Source: an uncultured Campylobacterales bacterium
Lineage (GTDB): Bacteria > Campylobacterota > Campylobacteria > Campylobacterales > Arcobacteraceae
Reading direction: 5' to 3'
Length of the DNA: 64,000 nucleotides
Assembly: GCA_947494995.1 (NCBI GenBank)
Contig: CANLWY010000006.1
Span: 1-64,000 of the forward strand
Positions 10,207-17,973 of this stretch are shown in pieces (positions within the stretch are counted from its first letter, which is position 1; each line of letters starts with the position of its first letter). The position numbers and the translations under genes were made by a program. Below the pieces are notes generated by a model that worked only from the letters and a program-made list of their open reading frames with translations, had not been told where the DNA came from and ran no database searches.

Positions 10207-12117
10207 ATGTCAAAACAATTACTTCAAAAGCAAGCTGATACGATTAGATTCTTAGCTGCTGATATGGTTCAGAAAGCTAACTCAGGGCACCCTGGTGCTC
10301 CAATGGGTATGGCAGATATTGCAACAGTATTAAGTTCACACTTAAATATTAACCCTGCAAATGAAAAATGGCTAAACAGAGATAGATTAGTTTTCTCAGG
10401 TGGTCATGCAACAGGACTTGTATATTCACTTCTTCACCTTTGGGGATTTGATGTAAGTTTATCAGATATGAGACAATTTAGACAGTTTGAGTCAAAAACT
10501 CCAGGTCACCCAGAATATGGTCATACTCATGGAGTTGAGATTACTACTGGACCTTTAGGTCAAGGAATTGCAAATGCAGTTGGTTTTGCAATGGCTTCAA
10601 AATACGCACAAAATACTCTTGGAAAAGATGTTATAAATCATAATGTTTATTGTTTATGTGGAGATGGAGATTTACAAGAAGGTATTTCTTATGAAGCATG
10701 TGCCACAGCAGGACATTTAAAATTAGATAATCTTGTAATTATTTATGATTCTAATGAAATCACAATTGAAGGTGATACTTCAATAGCATGGTCTGAAAAT
10801 GTAAAGAAAAGATTCCAAGCAATTGATTTTGAAGTATTAGAAATTGATGGACATAATTTTGATCAAATTGAAAAAGCAATTGTTACAGGGAAATCTTCAA
10901 GTAAACCAACACTTATTATTGCAAATACAGCAATTGGTAAAGGTGCTGCAACTATGGAAGGTTCTCATCATACACATGGTGCTCCTTTAGGTGAAGATGA
11001 AATAAAAGCTTCAAAAATAAAAGCTGGATTTGATCCTGAAGAGAGTTTTGTAGTTCCTTATGATATTAAAGGTGCTTTTGACAAATTAGTAAAAGGTGTT
11101 GAAGCAGAACAAGCTTGGAATGCCTCTTTATCAGAAGAAACAAAAGCAAAAATTCAAGAGCTTCAAAACCCTAACTTTGATGCAATTGAGTACCCAACTT
11201 TTGAAGAGGGGTCTTCAGTAGCTACAAGATCTTCTAATCATAAAATTTTAAATGCTATTGCAAAAGGATTACCTGGTTTCTTAGGTGGTTCAGCTGACCT
11301 TGCACCATCAAATAAAACAGAACTTTCTGGAATGGGTGATTTCCCTAATGGAAGAAATATTCACTTTGGTATTAAAGAACATGCAATGGCAGCAATGACA
11401 AATGCGATGAACTTATATGGTTTATTTAGAGTATATTCTGCTACATTCTTTGTATTCTCTGATTACTTAAAGCCATCTGCTAGAATTGCAGCATTATCAG
11501 ATATTCCTCATCACTTTGTATGGACTCATGATTCTATTGGTGTTGGAGAAGATGGACCAACTCACCAACCAATTGAACATTTATCTCAATTTAGAGCATT
11601 ACCAAACTTCTATACATTTAGACCTGCTGATGCAACAGAAAATGTTGAGTCTTGGAAAGTAGCTCTTAAAATGAATGCACCAACAGCATTTGTTTGTTCT
11701 AGACAAAATCTTGAAGTATTAAAAGATACAAGAGAAGTTGGAACGGTTGCTAATGGTGCTTATCTTTTAAAGAAAAGAGAGGGCGCTACAGTTACAATTA
11801 TGGCTTCAGGATCTGAAGTAATGTTAGCTCTTCAAACATCTTGTCAATTAGAAAAAGATGGAATCAAAGCAAATATAGTTTCAGTTCCTTGTTTTGATTT
11901 ACTTGTTGAACAAGATAAAGAATATATTGATTCTATTATTGATCCAAATACAAAAGTATTTGCAGTTGAGGCTGCAAGAGGAATGGAATACTATAGATTT
12001 GCAGATGTAGTTTATGGTATGGATTCATTTGGAGCTTCTGCTCCTGCAGGAAAACTTTTTGAGAAGTTTGGATTTACAATCGAAGCTTTACAAGAAAAAA
12101 TTAAAAACGATTTATAA
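10207..12117 (+). CDS. tkt: Transketolase
   Basis: A cytoplasmic thiamine-diphosphate enzyme that moves two-carbon ketol units between sugar phosphates in the non-oxidative pentose phosphate pathway. The 636 residues fit the family (about 630-670). Visible motifs are 'SGHPGAPMG' near residue 26, the ThDP/Mg motif 'GDGDLQEG' near 156, and 'GIKEHAM' with 'HDSIGVGEDGPTHQP' in the pyrimidine-binding half. The ATG is preceded by AGGA eight bases upstream. It is monocistronic, between the adhesin terminator and a bidirectional terminator. Transaldolase, which works in the same pathway, is at 49324. Confidence is high. Confidence 0.97.
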   Translation: MSKQLLQKQADTIRFLAADMVQKANSGHPGAPMGMADIATVLSSHLNINPANEKWLNRDRLVFSGGHATGLVYSLLHLWGFDVSLSDMRQFRQFESKTPGHPEYGHTHGVEITTGPLGQGIANAVGFAMASKYAQNTLGKDVINHNVYCLCGDGDLQEGISYEACATAGHLKLDNLVIIYDSNEITIEGDTSIAWSENVKKRFQAIDFEVLEIDGHNFDQIEKAIVTGKSSSKPTLIIANTAIGKGAATMEGSHHTHGAPLGEDEIKASKIKAGFDPEESFVVPYDIKGAFDKLVKGVEAEQAWNASLSEETKAKIQELQNPNFDAIEYPTFEEGSSVATRSSNHKILNAIAKGLPGFLGGSADLAPSNKTELSGMGDFPNGRNIHFGIKEHAMAAMTNAMNLYGLFRVYSATFFVFSDYLKPSARIAALSDIPHHFVWTHDSIGVGEDGPTHQPIEHLSQFRALPNFYTFRPADATENVESWKVALKMNAPTAFVCSRQNLEVLKDTREVGTVANGAYLLKKREGATVTIMASGSEVMLALQTSCQLEKDGIKANIVSVPCFDLLVEQDKEYIDSIIDPNTKVFAVEAARGMEYYRFADVVYGMDSFGASAPAGKLFEKFGFTIEALQEKIKNDL

Positions 12118-12129
12118 TATATAAATACT

Positions 12130-12156
12130 AAAAGTAGAGTTTAAAGCTCTACTTTT
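12130..12156. terminator. Bidirectional terminator between tkt and the PNPOx-like gene
   Basis: A 10-bp stem (AAAAGTAGAG / CTCTACTTTT) with a 7-base loop sits between two convergent genes. A-rich and T-rich flanks on both sides allow it to serve either strand. The right arm reaches the stop codon of the minus-strand gene. Confidence 0.75.
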
Positions 12157-12703
12157 AATCTTCAAATAGTTTTGTCTTTTTTCCATCGAAACTTATCTGG
12201 TTTTTCTCTTTCATATATTTTATATGATCTTCTTTAGTCTTATTATCATAATAATCTGTTAATTCAGTTCTTTGTTTAACAAAGTCATAAAGTGGCACAC
12301 CCATTCCGCATGAGTTGTTTACACTTAATATCTCTATTTCAAAGACTTGTCTTGCTGCTCTTTTTATAGGAAAGTTTTTTATATAATCATTCCAATTTGA
12401 ATCCTTTTCTTGAATAGCTTTAGCTTTACAATAAAGTCTTAAAATATTTGCTTCTCCTTCAAAAGAACAAAACATAATAGTCATTCTATTATCTTCAAGT
12501 AGATGAGCAGATGTTTCATTTCCACTTCCAAAATAGTTTAACCAAAGAATTTTATTTTTATTTATTATCTTAAAAGTATCATCTAAACCTTTTGGAGAAA
12601 GATTTATTTTTCCTTCCTTTGGTGCAGTTGAAATAAAAAACATTTTTTGTCTTTCTATAAATTCTATATCTTCTTTATTTAAAGAGTCTGTAATATGCGC
12701 CAT
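12155..12703 (-). CDS. Pyridoxamine 5'-phosphate oxidase-like flavin-binding protein
   Basis: A 182-residue soluble protein of the PNPOx-like split-barrel group, judged by its N-terminal layout: 'FFISTAPKEGKINLSPKG', a 'WLNYFGSGNET' strand, then 'RMTIMFCSFEG...ILRLYCKA'. Such proteins often bind FMN or F420-like cofactors, and few have a defined substrate. It resembles the small general-stress or arsenic-region flavoproteins more than true PdxH. Its start faces arsR across a shared intergenic region with an ArsR-type dyad, so it may respond to the same regulator. The ATG is preceded by AAGGAG. The family call is good; the function is not known. Confidence 0.75.
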   Translation of the reverse strand: MAHITDSLNKEDIEFIERQKMFFISTAPKEGKINLSPKGLDDTFKIINKNKILWLNYFGSGNETSAHLLEDNRMTIMFCSFEGEANILRLYCKAKAIQEKDSNWNDYIKNFPIKRAARQVFEIEILSVNNSCGMGVPLYDFVKQRTELTDYYDNKTKEDHIKYMKEKNQISFDGKKTKLFED

Positions 12704-12745
12704 GTATCTCCTTTTTTATTAAAACTATAACATAAATCAAATAGT

Positions 12746-12769
12746 TAATATATCAATATATCTTGATAT
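12746..12769. promoter_or_regulatory. ArsR-type operator dyad between the PNPOx-like gene and arsR
   Basis: The dyad ATATCAATATATCTTGATAT (12750-12769) has perfect 7-base arms around a 6-base centre. It resembles ArsR/SmtB operators (ATCAA...TTGAT). Bases 12746-12767 recur exactly at 13506-13527 before arsB. A possible -10 for arsR (TATACT) is at 12786-12791. Being between divergent genes, the site could control both. Confidence 0.7.
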
Positions 12770-12825
12770 GTTAAGATTGTTACGATATACTTACAATTAT
12801 TGAATAAGAAGAGAAGGAGTAGTTA

Positions 12826-13134
12826 GTGGATATATTTTTAAAATCAGTTTCTGCATTAAATGATGAAACAAGAATAAAAATTTTAAAATTTATTAATATT
12901 CATGGTTCATGTTGTGTATGTGACTTAGAACACTCTTTTGAGATGATTCAATCTAGGCTTTCAAGACATTTGAAAATTTTAAAAGAAGCAGGTTTTTTAA
13001 GGGTTGATAGAGAAGGTCGATGGGCTTTTTACTCTATACGATTCCCCCTTGATGAATTTAGACAAGCTGCTATTAAAGAGATTATGACTTTAGACTTAGA
13101 ATTACCAGATTTAATAAAGGCTTGCGGAAACTAA
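12826..13134 (+). CDS. arsR: ArsR-family metalloregulatory repressor
   Basis: A 102-residue winged-helix regulator. 'HGSCCVCDLEH' at residues 26-36 matches the ELCVCDL arsenite/antimonite-sensing motif, with Cys30 and Cys32 (plus Cys29) as likely ligands. The helix-turn-helix follows at 'IQSRLSRHLKILKEAGFL' and the wing at 'DREGRWAFYSI'. In this family arsenite binding releases the operator. The start is GTG at 12826, supported by AAGGAG seven bases upstream. The stop overlaps the next ATG (TAATG), so the two genes are translationally coupled. The matching dyads at 12750 and 13510 are the expected targets. Confidence 0.92.
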   Translation: MDIFLKSVSALNDETRIKILKFINIHGSCCVCDLEHSFEMIQSRLSRHLKILKEAGFLRVDREGRWAFYSIRFPLDEFRQAAIKEIMTLDLELPDLIKACGN

Positions 13135-13481
13135 TGACAGAAACACTATTTGTATATGGAACACTTATGCCAAATTGTCCAAATGGACATGTTTTAGAAG
13201 AGATTGTAGGTAAGTTTGTACCTGCTACAGTAAAAGGAAGATTGGTACCTGTTGGTTGGTCAGCTTCAATGGGTTATCCAGGGATAAAACTAGAAGGTGA
13301 TGATACAATACATGGTTATCTTTTTTATTCAAATAATCTTATAAATCATTGGGATTATCTTGATGAATTTGAGGGTGCAGAGTTTGAAAGAACAGCAGTA
13401 ACAGTTGAACGATATGATGAACTTGATGTAGATACATATATTTATACATTAAAAGCTCATGTAGAAGAAGTAGAGGAGTAA
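13134..13481 (+). CDS. Gamma-glutamylcyclotransferase-like (AIG2/GGCT fold) protein
   Basis: A 115-residue protein starting 'MTETLFVYGTLM'. The 'VYGTLM' strand with a following glycine/proline-rich loop is the substrate-binding signature of the gamma-glutamylcyclotransferase-like fold. An acidic residue within 'YLDEFEGAEFER' sits where the catalytic Glu is expected. Members release 5-oxoproline from gamma-glutamyl compounds, though many small bacterial ones lack assigned substrates. The ATG overlapping the arsR stop is chosen over an upstream TTG at 13122 because of the TAATG coupling. A link to glutathione-type thiol turnover under arsenic stress is inference. Confidence 0.75.
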   Translation: MTETLFVYGTLMPNCPNGHVLEEIVGKFVPATVKGRLVPVGWSASMGYPGIKLEGDDTIHGYLFYSNNLINHWDYLDEFEGAEFERTAVTVERYDELDVDTYIYTLKAHVEEVEE

Positions 13482-13502
13482 CCAATGGGTTACTCTTTTT
13501 TT
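13476..13502 (+). terminator. Rho-independent terminator after the arsR unit
   Basis: An 8-bp perfect stem (GAGTAACC / GGTTACTC) with an AATG loop is followed directly by seven T residues. It includes the stop codon of the cyclotransferase-like gene. It closes the arsR transcript just before the arsB promoter. Confidence 0.85.
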
Positions 13503-13503
13503 A

Positions 13504-13529
13504 TATAATATATCAATATATCTTGATGT
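13504..13529 (+). promoter_or_regulatory. arsB promoter overlapped by a second ArsR-type operator
   Basis: TATAAT at 13504-13509 is followed at once by the dyad at 13510-13529 (one half-site base changed from the arsR copy). The dyad would cover about -7 to +13, a classic repressing position. The 22 bases 13506-13527 are identical to 12746-12767. Confidence 0.75.
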
Positions 13530-13555
13530 ATTCAAATAAAAAGGAAATATAAAAT

Positions 13556-14824
13556 ATGATTTTGGCTAGTTCAATTTTTATTGTAACACTTATTTTTGTA
13601 ATTTGGCAACCTAGAGACTTACAAATAGGAACTACTGCTGTTATTGGAGCAATAGTTGCATTAGTTTTAGGTGTTGTTAGTTTTAGTGATGTTTTAATAG
13701 TTACAGATATAGTTTGGGATGCTACACTTTCATTTATTGGAATTATAATATTGTCAATGGTTTTAGATGAAATTGGATTTTTTGAGTGGTGTGCATTAAA
13801 AATGGCTAAATTTTCAAATGGAAATGGAATGAAAATGTTTATTTATTCTATTCTATTAGGAGCATTTGTTTCAGCACTATTTGCAAATGATGGTGCAGCA
13901 TTAATTCTTACACCAATTTTATTAGCTAAAATGAGAATATTAAAACTAAATATGAAATCAATTATTGCATTTTTACTTGCAGGTGGTTTTATTTCTGATA
14001 GTGCTTCTCTTCCATTAGTTTTTTCAAATCTAACAAATATTGTGACAGCAAACTATTTTAATATAGGCTTTGCAGATTATATTTCAAATATGATTATTCC
14101 ATATATAATAAGTGTATTTGCATCTATTGCTTTTTTATGGTTGATTTTAAGAAAAGATATTCCTAAAGAAGTAGATATATCACTTTTAAAAGAGCCAGAG
14201 AGTGCAATAAAAGATATGCGATTATTTAAACTATCATGGATATTTTTAGCACTTTTATTAGTGGGATATTTTATTGGAGATGCATATAATCTACCAGTTG
14301 CTGTATTTGCTTTAGGAGGAGGTGTTCTATTTTTAATTATTGGAACAGCGTTTAAAACTGTTGAGCCTGTTCATATTATAAAAGAAGCACCGTGGCAAGT
14401 TGTATGGTTTAGTATTGGTCTTTATATTGTTGTTTATGGACTTAAAAATGCTGGGCTTACAGATTATTTAACATTAATATTACAAGACTTGGCACAAAGG
14501 GGTGATACTATTGCAATTATAGGTACTGGTTTCTTATCAGCATTCTTAAGTGCAATTATGAATAATATGCCAACTGTTATGATTATGGATATAGCCTTAG
14601 ATAATATGGGTGAATCAGTAAACCATGCTTTAGCATATGCAAATATTATAGGTTGTAACTTAGGACCTAAAATGACACCATTTGGTTCTTTAGCAACACT
14701 TCTTTGGCTTCATGTTTTAGCTAAAAAAGGAGTAAATATCTCTTTTGCTCAGTATAGTAAGTTTGGTATGATAATAACACCTCCAGTATTATTAATTGTT
14801 TTATTGTCATTAGCAATATTTTAA
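13556..14824 (+). CDS. arsB: Arsenite efflux permease, ArsB type
   Basis: A 422-residue inner-membrane protein with about 11-12 hydrophobic segments and the length usual for ArsB (about 425-430). Characteristic stretches are 'IWQPRDLQIGTTAVIGA' at the N-terminus, 'SALFANDGAALILTPI' near residue 105 and 'NNMPTVMI' near 340, all typical of the ArsB/NhaD ion transporter group. It exports arsenite or antimonite using the proton gradient. It is first in a new transcription unit behind its own ArsR dyad and is followed by arsC, which fits the role. The AAGGAA ribosome site is well placed. Confidence 0.9.
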   Translation: MILASSIFIVTLIFVIWQPRDLQIGTTAVIGAIVALVLGVVSFSDVLIVTDIVWDATLSFIGIIILSMVLDEIGFFEWCALKMAKFSNGNGMKMFIYSILLGAFVSALFANDGAALILTPILLAKMRILKLNMKSIIAFLLAGGFISDSASLPLVFSNLTNIVTANYFNIGFADYISNMIIPYIISVFASIAFLWLILRKDIPKEVDISLLKEPESAIKDMRLFKLSWIFLALLLVGYFIGDAYNLPVAVFALGGGVLFLIIGTAFKTVEPVHIIKEAPWQVVWFSIGLYIVVYGLKNAGLTDYLTLILQDLAQRGDTIAIIGTGFLSAFLSAIMNNMPTVMIMDIALDNMGESVNHALAYANIIGCNLGPKMTPFGSLATLLWLHVLAKKGVNISFAQYSKFGMIITPPVLLIVLLSLAIF

Positions 14825-14851
14825 TAAATAAAAATTTAAAAAGGAAATAGT

Positions 14852-15253
14852 ATGGATAAAAAAGTTTTAATTTTATGTACAGGGAACTCTTGCCGAAGTA
14901 TTATTGCAGAAGCTTTAATAAATGCAAAATTAGAGGGAATAACAGCTGATTCTTCTGGTGTTAAAGCAAGTGGAAGAGTTAATCCAAATGCACAAGAGTT
15001 ATTAACTCAAAAAGGAATTTGGAGAGATGAATATCACTCAAAAGTTATTGAAACAGTAATTGACAATGATTATGATTTAGTTGTAACAGTATGTGGTCAT
15101 GCAAATGAAACTTGCCCAACTTTTCCAAAAGCTGTAAAAGTTATTCATGTAGGATTTGAAGACCCTGATGGAAAAGAGTTCTCTGCATTTGAAGATACTT
15201 ATTTAGAAATTGAAGAGAAATTATTACCAGAGGTTATTGAGGCTTTGAAATAA
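14852..15253 (+). CDS. arsC: Thioredoxin-coupled arsenate reductase (low-molecular-weight phosphatase type)
   Basis: A 133-residue cytoplasmic enzyme reducing arsenate to arsenite for ArsB to export. The P-loop 'CTGNSCRS' gives the CX5R catalytic motif with nucleophile Cys9 and Arg15. Cys81 and Cys88 in 'CGHANETC' match the resolving pair of the Staphylococcus-type, thioredoxin-dependent class. The 'DPDG' loop near residue 105 supplies the general acid. It lies 27 bases after arsB with an AAGGAAA ribosome site. It is unrelated in fold to the ArsC/Spx-family protein at 53011. Confidence 0.93.
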   Translation: MDKKVLILCTGNSCRSIIAEALINAKLEGITADSSGVKASGRVNPNAQELLTQKGIWRDEYHSKVIETVIDNDYDLVVTVCGHANETCPTFPKAVKVIHVGFEDPDGKEFSAFEDTYLEIEEKLLPEVIEALK

Positions 15254-15275
15254 GTTTATTATATAAAGGATAAAA

Positions 15276-15713
15276 ATGAGAACAATCTTATTTGTATTGT
15301 TAGTTAATATTTTTTCATATGCAAATGAATTTGATGTATATTTAAAATCGTTTGATTTAGAAGAACGAACAAATATGAAAATAAAAATGGTAGAGATGCT
15401 AAATTTAGTTGAAGAGAACAAAGCACAAGTTATTGATATAAGATTTAAAGAAGAATATAAAGTTTGGAGTTTAAACTTTACAAAAAATATTCCCTTAAAT
15501 GAATTACCAAATAGATTAGACGAGTTAGATAAAGATAAATTGATTATTACAGTTTGTCCTCATAATGATAGAGCAAATATTGCAAGAATGTATTTAAAGC
15601 TTAAAGGTTACAATGTTAGATATTTAAGTGATGGTCTATTAAAAGCTGTTAATTATCTACGTGGGGATAATGCTAAAGAGTTCTTAGAAGAATATAATAG
15701 TAGTTTGAAGTAA
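15276..15713 (+). CDS. Exported rhodanese-domain protein
   Basis: A 145-residue protein with a short signal peptide (residues 1-16, ending 'FSYA'), so probably periplasmic. A single rhodanese domain spans about residues 33-130. 'VIDIRFKEEY' is the conserved first half, and the active loop 'CPHNDRAN' starts at Cys94, followed by 'LKGYNVRYLSDGL'. Rhodaneses carry sulfur as a cysteine persulfide. It sits 22 bases after arsC and 17 before the permease gene, so it is very likely in the ars operon. Its part in arsenic handling is not established. Confidence 0.8.
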   Translation: MRTILFVLLVNIFSYANEFDVYLKSFDLEERTNMKIKMVEMLNLVEENKAQVIDIRFKEEYKVWSLNFTKNIPLNELPNRLDELDKDKLIITVCPHNDRANIARMYLKLKGYNVRYLSDGLLKAVNYLRGDNAKEFLEEYNSSLK

Positions 15714-15730
15714 GCAGTTAGGAGTTTAAA

Positions 15731-16690
15731 ATGTTTTCTCAATGGGAAAAGTTTGTAGATTTTTTAATATATTCTCTTTTAGGACTTGATAAAGAGGCAC
15801 ATTTATCACATGCCTTACATTTTTTTATTTATGATACAGTAAAGATTTTCATTCTATTAATAACAATCATCTTTGCAGTTTCATATCTTAGAACTTGGTT
15901 TAATGTGGAGAAAGTTAGAGCCTATTTACAAGGAAAATCAGAGTTTACAGGAAATATATTAGCAAGTCTTTTTGGAATAATAACACCTTTTTGTACCTGT
16001 TCTGCAATACCTCTTTTTTTAGGTTTTTTACAAGCAAGAATTCCTATAGGCGTTACCTTTTCTTTTTTAATATCTGCTCCATTAAACAATGAGATTGCAA
16101 TAGCAATGTTATTTGGTCTTTTTGGATGGAAAGTAACAGCCATATATATAGGTTTTGGACTATTGATTGCTATTGTTGGAGGATATATAATAGGTAAAAC
16201 AAAAGCAGAAAAATATGTTTTAATTGATGTTCCAACAATTGATGGAAATGTTGAAAACCCAGATATTGTTTTAAGTTTCAAAGAGCGTGTAAAAGAAGCA
16301 TGGTCTTATACTATGGAGATATTTAAAAAGATATATTTATATGTGATAATTGGTGTTGGAGTAGGTGCTTTTATTCATGGTTATATACCTACTGATTTTA
16401 TAGCAGAATATACAGGTGGGGATGCTTGGTATGCAGTTCCTTTAGCTGTAATTTTAGGAATTCCTATGTATGCAAGTGCTGCTGGAGTTATGCCTTTAGT
16501 TGAGGTTTTAACTTCTAAAGGAATGCTTTTAGGAAGTGCTTTATCTTTTATGATGGCTGTAACTGCACTAAGTTTGCCAGAAGCAATGATTTTAAAAAGA
16601 GTTTTACATATAAAACTTATTGCAACATTTTTTTTAATAATAGGAAGCGGTATAATTTTAATTGGTTATATCTTTAATGCAATTTTATAG
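15731..16690 (+). CDS. ArsP/COG0701-type permease
   Basis: A 319-residue membrane protein with about eight hydrophobic segments. 'TPFCTCSAIPLF' (Cys88 and Cys90) is the signature of the COG0701 permease family, and a second half-motif 'GIPMYASAAGVMPLVE' lies near residue 250. ArsP members export trivalent organoarsenicals; other members have no proven substrate. It is followed nine bases later by a thioredoxin-fold protein, a pairing common in this family. The arsenic context supports an ArsP-like role, but the exact substrate is inference. Confidence 0.8.
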   Translation: MFSQWEKFVDFLIYSLLGLDKEAHLSHALHFFIYDTVKIFILLITIIFAVSYLRTWFNVEKVRAYLQGKSEFTGNILASLFGIITPFCTCSAIPLFLGFLQARIPIGVTFSFLISAPLNNEIAIAMLFGLFGWKVTAIYIGFGLLIAIVGGYIIGKTKAEKYVLIDVPTIDGNVENPDIVLSFKERVKEAWSYTMEIFKKIYLYVIIGVGVGAFIHGYIPTDFIAEYTGGDAWYAVPLAVILGIPMYASAAGVMPLVEVLTSKGMLLGSALSFMMAVTALSLPEAMILKRVLHIKLIATFFLIIGSGIILIGYIFNAIL

Positions 16691-16699
16691 GAGAGAAAT

Positions 16700-16927
16700 A
16701 TGAAAATAGAGATTTTAGGAACAGGTTGTACAAAATGTCAAGCCTTAACAGAAAATGCAAAAAAAGCAGTTGCCGAAGCAGGAGTTTTTGCACAGGTTGA
16801 AAAAGTAGAAGATATGGTAAAGATTATGGAGTATGGAGTAATGAATACTCCAGGTTTAGTAATCAATGGAGAGGTTAAATCTACTGGAAAACTTTTAAAT
16901 TCTGAAGAGATAAAGGCATTTTTTTAA
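16700..16927 (+). CDS. Small thioredoxin-fold redox protein
   Basis: A 75-residue protein of the 'redox-active disulfide protein 2' type (TIGR00412-like). The active site 'GTGCTKC' places Cys10 and Cys13 after the first strand, and the cis-proline loop is 'MNTPGLVING'. It is soluble, without a signal peptide. It probably serves the adjacent permease as a disulfide reductant or metal(loid) carrier, as suggested by the frequent pairing. GGAGAG lies seven bases before the ATG. Confidence 0.85.
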   Translation: MKIEILGTGCTKCQALTENAKKAVAEAGVFAQVEKVEDMVKIMEYGVMNTPGLVINGEVKSTGKLLNSEEIKAFF

Positions 16928-16987
16928 GAAAAAGAGAGTTCTTTACTCAAATTTAGATATAGTTTGAAAAAATTATAAAGAGCAATT

Positions 16988-17878
16988 TTGAGTAATGAAC
17001 GTCTAGGGCAGGTATATGCCGTATTAGCTTTCCTTTTTTGGGGAGGAATTTCACCTATTTACTTTAAACAAGTAGCTAGTGTAGAGCCTTTTGAAGTATT
17101 AATATATAGGGTTGTATTCTCTTTTTTTACTCTTATTCCTTTTTTGATTTTTAAAAAAGAGATTCGAATATTTTTTGAAACTTTAAGAGATTTTAAAAAA
17201 GTAAAATATTTATTTTTCTCAACTCTTTTTGCTTCCTCAAATTGGCTTATTTTTATTTGGGCGATAACAAATGACAGAATATTAGAGGCTTCTTTAGGTT
17301 ACTATATAACCCCTTTAGTAAATGTACTTTTTGGTCTTATATTTTTTAAAGAAAGTATGACAAGAAATCAATATATAGCAATATTTATAGCAACTCTCGC
17401 AGTTTTATATCAGCTCTTTTCTTTAGGATATATTCCTCTTGTTTCAATAGCTCTTGCTTTTACTTTTGGTTTTTATGGAATGATAAGAAAGATGATAAAT
17501 ATTGGTTCTATTGTTGGTTTATCAGTTGAAATAATTATTCTTTTTCCTTTTTCTTTAGGATATATTATATATCTTCTAAATTCAGGTGGCATTGCTTTTA
17601 TTCAAAATAGTGGTACTTATGTCTCTTTTATGTTGACTTTAAGTGGATTAATTACAGTAATACCTCTTTTATTATTCAATGGAGCAGCTACAAGAATGAA
17701 ACTTGCAACTATTGGTTTTTTCCAATATATTGGACCTAGTGTTGCTTTTTTACTTGCAGTTTTTGTTTATAATGAAGAGTTTAATTTTCATAAATTAATT
17801 ACCTTTGTTCTTATATGGATTGCACTGGTCTTTTTCTCACTTGATGCTTTAAAAAAATTAGTAAAAACTAAAAAGTAA
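16988..17878 (+). CDS. rarD: RarD-type EamA transporter
   Basis: A 296-residue inner-membrane protein with ten predicted helices of the drug/metabolite transporter superfamily. The N-terminal 'GQVYAVLAFLFWGGISPIYFK' region (shown here in part) and 'SNWLIFIWAI' are typical of RarD. The substrate is unproven; the name comes from an E. coli chloramphenicol-sensitivity locus. The start is TTG at 16988 with AAAGAG upstream. The 60-base gap from the previous gene contains only a weak stem, so it may be read from the ars operon or from its own promoter. Confidence 0.8.
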   Translation: MSNERLGQVYAVLAFLFWGGISPIYFKQVASVEPFEVLIYRVVFSFFTLIPFLIFKKEIRIFFETLRDFKKVKYLFFSTLFASSNWLIFIWAITNDRILEASLGYYITPLVNVLFGLIFFKESMTRNQYIAIFIATLAVLYQLFSLGYIPLVSIALAFTFGFYGMIRKMINIGSIVGLSVEIIILFPFSLGYIIYLLNSGGIAFIQNSGTYVSFMLTLSGLITVIPLLLFNGAATRMKLATIGFFQYIGPSVAFLLAVFVYNEEFNFHKLITFVLIWIALVFFSLDALKKLVKTKK

Positions 17879-17899
17879 AGAGTTGTACTCTTGACTTTT
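17871..17899 (+). terminator. Terminator hairpin after rarD
   Basis: A 12-bp stem with one mismatch (AAAAGTAAAGAG / CTCTTGACTTTT) and loop TTGTA overlaps the rarD stop and is followed by ATTTTG. A nearly identical hairpin occurs 52 bases later at the merR promoter. Confidence 0.65.
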
Positions 17900-17913
17900 A
17901 TTTTGAATTCCTC

Positions 17914-17951
17914 TATAATTTCAAAAGTAAAGAGTTTAGCTCTTTACTTTT
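17914..17951 (+). promoter_or_regulatory. merR promoter with a 12-bp hairpin at the transcript start
   Basis: TATAAT at 17914-17919 predicts transcription from about 17925. The perfect 12-bp inverted repeat AAAAGTAAAGAG / CTCTTTACTTTT (17923-17934 and 17940-17951, loop TTTAG) would form the extreme 5' end of the merR leader. It could also be a DNA operator. The arms match the terminator just upstream. Confidence 0.6.
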
Positions 17952-17973
17952 AGTAGAAAAAGAGGAATTAAAA

